Positions 5,676 through 11,997 of a stretch of 28,555 bases of DNA are shown in pieces. The stretch is from a virus. The translations under genes were made by a program, and so were the position numbers. Numbering within the stretch: position 1 is the stretch's first letter; each line of letters begins with the position of its first letter. Under the pieces are notes generated by a model. That model was not told where the DNA came from. It was given only the letters and a program-made list of their open reading frames with translations, and did no database searches. The DNA lies in IMG/VR virus record IMGVR_UViG_3300031629_000051, positions 1-28,555 of that record. One strand, given 5' to 3'.

Positions 5676-5704
5676 ATAATGTTAATTTACCTGTTCTAAT
5701 GTAG
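5676..5704 (-). promoter_or_regulatory. Candidate promoter of the large RNA
   Basis: On the minus strand, CTACAT (5704-5699) and CATTAT (5681-5676) are 17 bases apart. CTACATTA at the -35 is also found in promoter A, and GAACA follows in the spacer. Transcription would start near 5669, just before the first hairpin. The match to consensus is modest, so the start is approximate. Confidence 0.4.
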
Positions 5705-5710
5705 CCATAG

Positions 5711-5719
5711 TGATATAAT
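5711..5719 (+). promoter_or_regulatory. Rightward extended -10 promoter
   Basis: TGATATAAT is a perfect extended -10, the same nonamer used by promoters A and C on the other strand. No good -35 is present (CTGTTC at the right distance). A TGTTC half-site lies at 5692-5696. Transcription would start near 5726, giving a leader of about 23 bases before the ATG at 5749. It overlaps the divergent candidate promoter of the large RNA. Confidence 0.65.
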
Positions 5720-5748
5720 AGTAACTTAATTCAACAATATAAATAATC

Positions 5749-5985
5749 ATGGCTAAGCAACAGAAGGCTTTTAAAGATGTCAGTAGAACTATCTACTTTA
5801 ACTCAATACCTGTAGAAATTAAAAGATTAGGAATTACTCAAGCTAAATGTGCTGAACTATTAGGATGTACTCGTAGTGGATTAATGCACAGAATCAAAGC
5901 AGACAAAGCACAACTACATTGGGCGGTATATGGTCTTGCTAATTACTTAGGTGAAGACGAAAACCTTGGAGAACGAGACCTCTAA
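5749..5985 (+). CDS. Small Cro/XRE-like HTH regulator
   Basis: In this 78-residue protein, residues 28-48 form a helix-turn-helix: GITQAKCAELLGCTRSGLMHR, with the Cro/CI pattern of ITQ, then AELLGC, then the recognition helix SGLMHRI. A short C-terminal segment (WAVYGLANYLG) could be a dimer helix. It is the first gene of the rightward operon and lies beside the divergent promoter region, the usual place for a Cro-like switch protein. The TGTTC/GAACA elements in the nearby promoters are candidate operators. The leader has no clear Shine-Dalgarno. Confidence 0.75.
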   Translation: MAKQQKAFKDVSRTIYFNSIPVEIKRLGITQAKCAELLGCTRSGLMHRIKADKAQLHWAVYGLANYLGEDENLGERDL

Positions 5986-6110
5986 TGCTATATGACTATT
6001 CATGTAATAAATGCTTACAAAGATATACACGAACAAACCCAATAGAGCATCGCAACAGAAGTGGTAGATGCCCTTATTGCACTAGTAAAAATACTAAAAA
6101 GGCTGATTAA
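5985..6110 (+). CDS. 41-residue zinc-ribbon protein
   Basis: The ATG overlaps the TAA of the HTH gene (TAATG). The product MLYDYSCNKC...RCPYCTSKN has two CxxC pairs at Cys7/Cys10 and Cys29/Cys32, a classic zinc ribbon similar in layout to FmdB-type regulators. It is likely a small zinc-binding protein that contacts nucleic acid or a protein partner. Its stop overlaps the next start (TAATG). Confidence 0.72.
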   Translation: MLYDYSCNKCLQRYTRTNPIEHRNRSGRCPYCTSKNTKKAD

Positions 6111-6271
6111 TGAAATGGTTCGGACATAATAAAAGACAATGTGTTACAGCGCTTGTAGGTGTTAAAGAGTTGTTAGATAGGATTGCACACATGAATGATG
6201 AGCAAGTAAGGAAACACACTTGTGATTCAGCAAAAGAGATTATTAATAATTTATTAAGAGAGTCTAAATGA
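6110..6271 (+). CDS. 53-residue hypothetical protein
   Basis: The start overlaps the preceding stop and the TGA overlaps the next ATG (ATGA). The product begins MKWFGHNKRQC and continues as a probable amphipathic helix (ALVGVKELLDRIAHM, then DSAKEIINNLLRES). No family recognised. The double overlap is the main support for its being translated. Confidence 0.6.
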   Translation: MKWFGHNKRQCVTALVGVKELLDRIAHMNDEQVRKHTCDSAKEIINNLLRESK

Positions 6272-6846
6272 TTGATAATTTAACCTTTGAAAAAAATGGA
6301 TTTTGTATCGTTAAAAATGTAATTTCCAAAGAATTAAGAAAGTTTATTACTCAATATGCTTTGTTTGATAGAATGCAGAATTTTGATATAAACTCAGAAG
6401 TACAAGTAATGGGTGCGTATGAAAAGTATATTGACCCTGCATTTGAAACTTTACTTTTAAAGTTAAAAGATACTATGGAAAAAAACACAGGACTAGAATT
6501 ATTACCTACATATTCATTTTTTCGTATTTATACAAACGGTACTGAATTATTAAAACACAAAGATAGACCATCTTGTGAAATTTCCTGTTCTATTTGTTTA
6601 GACTACGAATTTAAAGATAAACATTTTAAATACCCTATATTTATAAATGGCAACGAAGTATTTTTAGAGCCTGGCGATATGGTTATATATAAAGGATGTG
6701 AATTAGTACATTGGAGAGATAAACTTGTTTGTTCAAATGATGATTGGCACGCTCAAGCATTTTTACATTATGTAGATAAAAACGGACAATACTCAGACTT
6801 TGAAAACGATAAAAGAAAATCAATAGGTGGGAGACCTGATTTATGA
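6268..6846 (+). CDS. 2-oxoglutarate/Fe(II) oxygenase-like protein 1
   Basis: The 192-residue protein has the double-stranded beta-helix layout of 2-oxoglutarate oxygenases: HxD metal ligands at His97 and Asp99 (LLKHKDRPSC), the strand-turn LEPGDMVIYKG, and the distal His148 (ELVHWRDKL). The family normally has an Arg or Lys about ten residues after the distal His to hold 2-oxoglutarate; here positions 156-160 are SNDDW, so this residue is missing or displaced. Related proteins are frequent in aquatic phages, with unknown substrates (protein or nucleotide hydroxylation is possible). The gene is very AT-rich compared with the packaging genes. Confidence 0.8.
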   Translation: MIDNLTFEKNGFCIVKNVISKELRKFITQYALFDRMQNFDINSEVQVMGAYEKYIDPAFETLLLKLKDTMEKNTGLELLPTYSFFRIYTNGTELLKHKDRPSCEISCSICLDYEFKDKHFKYPIFINGNEVFLEPGDMVIYKGCELVHWRDKLVCSNDDWHAQAFLHYVDKNGQYSDFENDKRKSIGGRPDL

Positions 6847-7196
6847 TTGACCTAGAACACCAAGTCCAAGTAGCAATATGTCAGTACCTAGATGTCCGTA
6901 AGGTTCTTTACTTTGCAATACCTAATGGCGGTAAGCGTAATATAGTTGCTGCTACTAAATTAAAGAAAGAGGGCGTTAAATCAGGAGTGCCGGATTTGTG
7001 TATTATTCATGAGGGTCAAGCGTTTTTTTTGGAGATTAAAAGACCCGCTTCAACAGCAGGTGGCAAAGGCAGACTAAGCCCTGCTCAGATAGAGATGATA
7101 GGAAGACTTGAAGAAGCATGTGCTGAAGTTAAAGTAGTGTACTCAGTAGCTGATGTTATTGAGGCTTGTATTGATTGGCAGATAAACGTATTATGA
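6843..7196 (+). CDS. VRR-NUC domain nuclease
   Basis: This 117-residue protein is a stand-alone VRR-NUC domain of the PD-(D/E)XK superfamily. Motifs are LEHQVQ near residues 4-9, the IPNGGKRN loop, GVPDL with catalytic Asp51, FLEIKRP with Glu64 and Lys66, and LSPAQIEMI. VRR-NUC proteins cleave structured DNA such as junctions or flaps, so it may resolve recombination or replication intermediates before packaging. It overlaps both neighbours as ATGA and lies between two oxygenase genes. Its composition is nearer the core genes than theirs. Confidence 0.92.
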   Translation: MIDLEHQVQVAICQYLDVRKVLYFAIPNGGKRNIVAATKLKKEGVKSGVPDLCIIHEGQAFFLEIKRPASTAGGKGRLSPAQIEMIGRLEEACAEVKVVYSVADVIEACIDWQINVL

Positions 7197-7813
7197 GTAA
7201 GATTACCGTACATACACATCCTTTTCATTATATCGTTGTAGAAGACTTATGGAATGATGTGGAACATAAAGATATTTTAAATGAAATGTTAAATTTTGAA
7301 TCAAAAGGTCTTTTTTTAGACCCGTCTGAAAGTCAATCAGCTAAAGACGATGATGGAAAGGATTTAAAGAAAAATAAAGCTATCTTTATAGATTCAATAT
7401 TTAACAATAGAGACTTTTCTAGTATCTTAACAAAAAATAGAAAATTGTTTGATGTTTTAGATGATAAAAAAATGAAGGAATCATGGTTTTTTGATGCTGC
7501 CGTATATGATGAAGATACAACATTAGTTTCGTATTATGAGAATAGTGATTACTATGAACCACATAGAGACAAAGCTGTTGTAACTGTTTTAAGTTATTTT
7601 TTTAAAGAACCACAAACGTTTAAAGGTGGAGATATTACATTTACTGATTTTAATTTAACATTTAAAGTTCGTAACGGATTAACTATTATATTTCCTTCAA
7701 ATATTAAGCATGAAGTGTCAATGATAAATTTAGATAAAAAATATCAAGGAAAGCAAAAGGGAAGGTTTTGCATGACTCAATTTTTACTTTGTGGGTTAAA
7801 TGAAAAAATATGA
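7193..7813 (+). CDS. 2-oxoglutarate/Fe(II) oxygenase 2, prolyl 4-hydroxylase-like
   Basis: The ATG at 7193 overlaps the preceding TGA as ATGA and is preferred to a TTG at 7175. The 206-residue protein carries the full oxygenase set: HxD at His124 and Asp126 (YEPHRDKAV), GGDITF about 20 residues later, distal His173 (SNIKHEVSM) and Arg191 (KGRFCMTQF) for 2-oxoglutarate. The arrangement matches prolyl 4-hydroxylase-type proteins. The substrate is unknown. It is AT-rich (15 G/C in the 60 bases counted at 7621-7680). Confidence 0.88.
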   Translation: MSKITVHTHPFHYIVVEDLWNDVEHKDILNEMLNFESKGLFLDPSESQSAKDDDGKDLKKNKAIFIDSIFNNRDFSSILTKNRKLFDVLDDKKMKESWFFDAAVYDEDTTLVSYYENSDYYEPHRDKAVVTVLSYFFKEPQTFKGGDITFTDFNLTFKVRNGLTIIFPSNIKHEVSMINLDKKYQGKQKGRFCMTQFLLCGLNEKI

Positions 7814-8370
7814 AATTTAATACGTGGATTTGGGAAGCAGATTTACCCAACAAGTTAATTGTAAAAGCAAAAAAACTTGCGCTTAAAAACGGATTAGAAA
7901 ATAGTCAAATAGGTATGGAAGATGGCTCTATAGTTCAAGACAAAAACTATAGAATTTCAAAAGTTTGTTTTATTAAAGACAAAGATATAGAAGAGAAAAT
8001 ATGGAGATATATACTAGATGCTAACGCACAAGCATTTGGTTTTGATATTGTAAAAGATTTTGCTGTACAGTTTGGTGAGTATAAAGGAAAAGATAAAGGC
8101 TTCTATGATTGGCACATTGACCAAAGTATGATTACCGATAAATTATTAGATAGAAAGTTATCAATAGTTATACAACTATCTGATAAATCAGAATATAGTG
8201 GCGGTAAATTGGAATTTGAAATAGATGGTGAGATACTTACTTTTGATTCGTTTGAGAACAAGGGTAGTGTAATTGTGTTTCCATCATTTATTAGGCATAG
8301 AGTTACTCCTGTTACAAAAGGTGTAAGACATTCACTTGTTGCGTGGATAAAAGGACCTAACTTCAGATGA
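7810..8370 (+). CDS. 2-oxoglutarate/Fe(II) oxygenase 3, PKHD/PiuC-like
   Basis: The 186-residue protein has HxD at His102 and Asp104 (YDWHIDQS), the SGGKLEFE strand, VIVFPSFIRHRVTPV with distal His163, and GVRHSLVAWIKGP with Arg173 ten residues on. This set is typical of PKHD-type hydroxylases such as the YbiX/PiuC group, whose C-terminus also ends in a W-I/V-x-GP motif. All catalytic residues are present. The gene is coupled by ATGA to oxygenase 2 and to the YbcO-like gene, making three oxygenases within 2.1 kb. Confidence 0.9.
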   Translation: MKFNTWIWEADLPNKLIVKAKKLALKNGLENSQIGMEDGSIVQDKNYRISKVCFIKDKDIEEKIWRYILDANAQAFGFDIVKDFAVQFGEYKGKDKGFYDWHIDQSMITDKLLDRKLSIVIQLSDKSEYSGGKLEFEIDGEILTFDSFENKGSVIVFPSFIRHRVTPVTKGVRHSLVAWIKGPNFR

Positions 8371-8648
8371 GTAAAATTACAAAATCTGCAAGGGGTCAAG
8401 CGTGTACTGTGCGTCTCGACCTTTGCTATAGTGGACCTAATAATGAAACAGTTGTCTTTGCTCATTTAAACGGTGGAGGCATGGGAATGAAGGCTATGGA
8501 TATTCATGGTGCTTATTGCTGTGCGAGCTGCCATGATGTTCTTGATGGACGCAAGCCTAGTGAATATACCAAAGAGTTCTTATTGTTATCTCACCTAATG
8601 GGAATGAAACGAACACAAGAGATTTTAGTTAGTAAGGGATTGATGTGA
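8367..8648 (+). CDS. YbcO/DUF1364-like metal-binding nuclease
   Basis: This 93-residue protein follows the DUF1364 (YbcO) family closely: SARGQACTVRLDLC at the start, FAHLNGGGMGMKAMDIHGAY in the middle, and CCASCHDVLDGR. Candidate metal ligands are Cys13, Cys20, Cys51 or Cys52, Cys55 and His56. YbcO-type proteins are encoded in lambdoid recombination (nin-like) regions and have an HNH-like nuclease fold. It is next to a NinB-like gene, as in lambdoid phages. Confidence 0.88.
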   Translation: MSKITKSARGQACTVRLDLCYSGPNNETVVFAHLNGGGMGMKAMDIHGAYCCASCHDVLDGRKPSEYTKEFLLLSHLMGMKRTQEILVSKGLM

Positions 8649-8740
8649 GCTGTAACTGCGGTGGAATATGTGCTAAGTACACACATTATTGGATGTGTCC
8701 TAAATGCTTTAGAGTTGAAAAACATGAAACGAATACTTGA
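8645..8740 (+). CDS. 31-residue Cys-rich mini zinc-ribbon
   Basis: A GTG start at 8645 overlaps the preceding TGA (GTGA). The product is M-SCNCGGICAKYTHYWMCP, then KCFRVEKHETNT, with Cys3, Cys5, Cys9, Cys18 and Cys21, enough for one zinc site. It overlaps the NinB-like start by 17 bases. The cysteine spacing and start coupling argue for a real protein, but it is very short. Confidence 0.5.
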   Translation: MSCNCGGICAKYTHYWMCPKCFRVEKHETNT

Positions 8741-9137
8741 AAGAAGCAAACCTAAGCAGCAGATAATAGAAGCTATGGTCAAAGCATTCTATAGTGAACA
8801 TGACGTGGAGCAAGCTATCATTGAGATAAAAGAGTCAAAGCTAACAAGAAGTCAGAAGCAAAACAGCCTATATTGGGAGTGGATAACTGTCATAGGTAAT
8901 GAACTAGGCTATACCAAGGACGAGACTCACATGTTGCTAAGAGATAAGTTTTTGGGTTACAATGAATTAACGACTAAGAAAGGCGAGGCTATCAGGGAGC
9001 TGAGAAGTACAACAAAATTAAAGGTGGGCGAGATGAAGGATTACCTAGAGCAGATAGATAAGTTTGTAGCTGAGTGGGGAATCATGTTGCCTAGACCTGA
9101 AGATTTATATTTAGAATCAATGGGAATAAAGAGATGA
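8724..9137 (+). CDS. ninB: NinB-like recombination protein
   Basis: An upstream in-frame start at 8661 exists, but the ATG at 8724 removes an odd hydrophobic extension and gives 137 residues, close to lambda NinB/Orf. Family-like features are KLTRSQKQNSLYWEW (the R-S-x-x-Q-N-x-x-x-W signature, about residues 39-53) and STTKLKVGEMKDYLEQIDKF toward the C-terminus. NinB proteins bind single-stranded DNA and SSB and help load recombinases. Together with ERF, SSB, YbcO-like and VRR-NUC it completes a recombination toolkit. Similarity is moderate. Confidence 0.7.
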   Translation: MKRILERSKPKQQIIEAMVKAFYSEHDVEQAIIEIKESKLTRSQKQNSLYWEWITVIGNELGYTKDETHMLLRDKFLGYNELTTKKGEAIRELRSTTKLKVGEMKDYLEQIDKFVAEWGIMLPRPEDLYLESMGIKR

Positions 9138-9343
9138 CTGAGATAGAAGATTACATGGACACTGATGATTTTAGATTTACACAAGTGCTATTGAACGATA
9201 CATCTAAAGAAGCATTGGTAGCTATGTACTACACAGCATTACATACAATGTCAGAAAAAGATGAAATTGACTTATTTGATGTTCATAACAATATTATTGA
9301 TTCATTAAATGAGGCACAAGATGCTACAGCGGAGTTACACTAA
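9134..9343 (+). CDS. Hypothetical small acidic protein
   Basis: The 69-residue protein is acidic and probably helical (MTEIEDYMDTDDFRFTQVLL, then EIDLFDVHNNIIDSLNEAQ). It overlaps the NinB-like gene as ATGA and the next small gene as TAATG. No family recognised. Confidence 0.62.
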   Translation: MTEIEDYMDTDDFRFTQVLLNDTSKEALVAMYYTALHTMSEKDEIDLFDVHNNIIDSLNEAQDATAELH

Positions 9344-9516
9344 TGGCTAAGATAATCATTAAAGAAGTTTCTAACGGATTTGTACTAGAGTTTGAAGATT
9401 TAGAAGTGAATTATAGACAAGAGGAAATATACGCAACATTTGAAGAGGTAGTCAAACGACTTGAAAGAATTAAAAGAATAGAGGATGTCACACATGACAG
9501 CAAAGAAAACAGATAA
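9343..9516 (+). CDS. 57-residue hypothetical protein overlapping terS
   Basis: The ATG shares its A with the preceding TAA. The product begins MAKIIIKEVSNGFVLEFEDL and continues as a charged helix (EEIYATFEEVVKRLERIKR). It overlaps the terminase small subunit start by about 32 bases in another frame. A beta-beta-helix pattern is possible. Function unknown. Confidence 0.58.
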   Translation: MAKIIIKEVSNGFVLEFEDLEVNYRQEEIYATFEEVVKRLERIKRIEDVTHDSKENR

Positions 9517-9928
9517 CTTCCTACCACTAGGAAGACCATCTAAATACAATGAAGAGATGATAGAGAAGGCTCAGGACTATATTGACAATCACTTTACTAA
9601 GTATCACGATGCAATACCTATGGTGGAAGGATTGGCTATGGAACTAGGTGTAGACAAGTCTACTATCTATGAATGGGAGAAGCATTATCCTGATTTTTCC
9701 CACACCGTCAGGGGATTAATGACATCACAAGGCAGAAGTCTTATCAATGGTGCGCTAAATGGAACACTCAAAGAGAAGACAGCAGGACTATTATTAGGTG
9801 TTAATCATGGGATGATTCCTAAGAGTGCAACAGACATAATGTCAAGCGATGGCTCAATTATGCCAACAGTTATTGAAATTGTAGCTTATGGTGAGGATGA
9901 TTATGAAGATGCTGAAGAAGAAAAGTAA
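9485..9928 (+). CDS. terS: Terminase small subunit, P22 gp3-like
   Basis: The 147-residue protein matches gp3-type DNA packaging proteins: GRPSKYNEEMIEKAQDYID near the start, an HTH-like VEGLAMELGVDKSTIYEWEKHYP (about 47-69), and SLINGALNGTLKEKTAGLLLGVNHGM. It forms the ring that recognises the pac site and regulates the large subunit. Starts at 9485 or 9494 are both possible. The C-terminus is acidic. The usual terS-terL adjacency is broken by one inserted gene. Confidence 0.88.
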   Translation: MSHMTAKKTDNFLPLGRPSKYNEEMIEKAQDYIDNHFTKYHDAIPMVEGLAMELGVDKSTIYEWEKHYPDFSHTVRGLMTSQGRSLINGALNGTLKEKTAGLLLGVNHGMIPKSATDIMSSDGSIMPTVIEIVAYGEDDYEDAEEEK

Positions 9929-10661
9929 ATTAAACTATAGATTTATTGATGAAAGTCGAAATACAAAAGATATAGCAGAAGAGTTAATAAAAACTATATT
10001 AGTCAAAGCAAAACCAACTTCTTCTTGTTGGTGGAGTAAGATGAAAGCTAGAGTTGATGAATATAAAGATAATATTGAATCAATTAAACATCAGCAGATA
10101 CAAAATTTAAGTGGTTTTAATATTGTTCCTAGTAATGGTGATGGCGCAACAGCAAAGACTTGTCCTGGAATACTTGGTCTTTTTAAGCAAACTATATTAG
10201 TAAAGTCACCAACAGAAATTATTATTACCATTAACAAAAGTGGTGAGTATTATTACAATATAGCTGACCCTTCAATAATAACAATATCAGGACACGAGAA
10301 GAGTCAGTTTTACCAAGAAGATAACATTTTTTTTAAAGATAAAATATCGCTAAAATTTGAAATTCATGTTAGATTAAAAACATCGGATTTTGGGTATATG
10401 TTGACAGACCCAACTTATCACAACAATTCAGGGTGTTTTATTCCTATGGGAATAATAAATGAAAAATATGGAAAACAACAAGAGTTAAATTTAATCTCTT
10501 TTATAGATATTCCTAAAGATAAAGAAACAACAATAGTTATAAAGGCAGGTGATGTTTTGGCATACCTTATACCTTTTAAAGATTGCGACATTGAATTTAC
10601 AGAGAAAAACTTTGTTTTTAAAAAGCTAACAACGAGGTTTCAACTTAAACACATGTACTAA
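9903..10661 (+). CDS. AT-rich cargo protein between terS and terL, DUF6065-like at best
   Basis: The ATG at 9903 has GAGG six bases upstream and is preferred to one at 9888. The 252-residue protein has a helical, basic start and a beta-rich core: FKQTILVKSPTEIIITIN, FEIHVRLKTSDFGYML, and near the end IKAGDVLAYLIPF. The 'fill a water-tight beta core, then AG-x-x-LAYLIP' pattern reminds me of DUF6065 proteins, which aquatic phages often carry, but the match is from memory and weak. Composition is extreme (9 G/C in the 60 bases counted at 10321-10380), like the oxygenases and unlike terL. It is probably a horizontally acquired moron. Confidence 0.55.
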   Translation: MKMLKKKSKLNYRFIDESRNTKDIAEELIKTILVKAKPTSSCWWSKMKARVDEYKDNIESIKHQQIQNLSGFNIVPSNGDGATAKTCPGILGLFKQTILVKSPTEIIITINKSGEYYYNIADPSIITISGHEKSQFYQEDNIFFKDKISLKFEIHVRLKTSDFGYMLTDPTYHNNSGCFIPMGIINEKYGKQQELNLISFIDIPKDKETTIVIKAGDVLAYLIPFKDCDIEFTEKNFVFKKLTTRFQLKHMY

Positions 10662-11953
10662 TGACTACAGAAAAGCTAAAAGCACAAATTAAAGTACCGC
10701 CTAAACTAAAACCTTTATTTGTAGGTGATGCTAGATATCGCATTGCTTACGGTGGACGTGGCTCAGGTAAGACAAGAACCTTTGCATTGATGACAGCTAT
10801 ACGTGGTTATGAGTGGGGCAGAGAAGGTAGGTCAGGACAGATACTATGTGGTCGTGAGTTTATGAACTCATTAGAAGATTCATCACTAGAAGAGATTAAA
10901 ACAGCAATTAGGTCAGTTCCTTGGTTAGAGGCTTACTATGAAGTGGGCGAAAAGTACATCAGGTCTAAAGATGGTCGCATCTCATATACATTTGTAGGAC
11001 TAAGACGCTCACTTGATGCTATTAAGTCTAAGGCTCGTATATTGTTGGCGTGGGTGGATGAAGCAGAGGGAGTAAGTGATATGGCATACATGAAGCTTAT
11101 CCCAACTGTGCGTGAAGAAGGCTCAGAAGTGTGGATTAGTTATAACCCTGAATCCAAGTACAGCGCAACCCATGAACGCTTTAGAGTGAATACTCCTGAT
11201 AATGCGCATATATGTGAAATAAACTACTCAGACAATCCTTGGTTTCCTAGTGTGTTGGAAGAGCAAAGACTAGAAGACAAGAAGAAGCGTCCTGATATGT
11301 ATGACCATATTTGGGAAGGTGGGTTCTTAATATTTAGTGAAGGCTCTTACTATACGACAGAGATGCGTAGGGCTAGAGATGAAGACAGAATCGGTAAGGT
11401 TAGATACAGTAGAGATAAGCCTGTCATTACAGCATGGGATTTAGGTGTAGGTGATTCAACTGCTATATGGTTTGCTCAATACATAGGCGCAGAGATACAC
11501 ATCATTGATTATTACGAAGCATCAGGTGTAGGATTAGACCACTACGCTCGCATACTACAAGAGAAAGGCTATATCTATGAACAGCACATCTTGCCACATG
11601 ACGTTAGAGTGAGAGAACTAGGCTCAGGTAAGTCAAGGCTAGAGGTATTAGATAACCTAGGCATTAGGAACGTAGAGATTGCTCCTATGCTTATGGTTGA
11701 TGATGGTATTCAGGCAGTGCGTTCAATGCTAGACAAATGTTGGTTCGATGAGGTTAAGTGTGAGAAGGGTGTTGACTGTCTGATTAACTATTCAAGAGAT
11801 TATGATGAGAACGGTAAGACTTGGCGCTCAAGACCGAGACATGATTGGTCATCACATGCAGCAGACGCTTTCAGATACCTAGCAATCGGCTACAGACCTA
11901 TGGCAGAGTCATGGGGTAAGTCAATTAAAAGAAACGTAAAGGGCATTGTGTGA
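10661..11953 (+). CDS. terL: Terminase large subunit
   Basis: The 430-residue protein is a packaging motor. The ATPase domain has Walker A GGRGSGKT (31-38) and Walker B LLAWVDEAE (128-136, acidic pair Asp133-Glu134). The RNase H-like nuclease has TAWDLGVGDST with Asp260, and HAADAFRYLAIG near 399-410 with Asp402, the expected metal-binding acids. The length is normal. The ATG shares its A with the preceding TAA. It pumps DNA into the procapsid through the portal (25031-27130) and cuts at headful or cos. Confidence 0.97.
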   Translation: MTTEKLKAQIKVPPKLKPLFVGDARYRIAYGGRGSGKTRTFALMTAIRGYEWGREGRSGQILCGREFMNSLEDSSLEEIKTAIRSVPWLEAYYEVGEKYIRSKDGRISYTFVGLRRSLDAIKSKARILLAWVDEAEGVSDMAYMKLIPTVREEGSEVWISYNPESKYSATHERFRVNTPDNAHICEINYSDNPWFPSVLEEQRLEDKKKRPDMYDHIWEGGFLIFSEGSYYTTEMRRARDEDRIGKVRYSRDKPVITAWDLGVGDSTAIWFAQYIGAEIHIIDYYEASGVGLDHYARILQEKGYIYEQHILPHDVRVRELGSGKSRLEVLDNLGIRNVEIAPMLMVDDGIQAVRSMLDKCWFDEVKCEKGVDCLINYSRDYDENGKTWRSRPRHDWSSHAADAFRYLAIGYRPMAESWGKSIKRNVKGIV

Positions 11954-11997
11954 TATGGTAAGATAGCGCCTATATTTGTCATATTTAGGTCTTATTC

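Noticed and set aside
8103-8465. Minus-strand frame across oxygenase 3
   Set aside because: Lies opposite the catalytic region of a clear oxygenase gene; no ribosome site.
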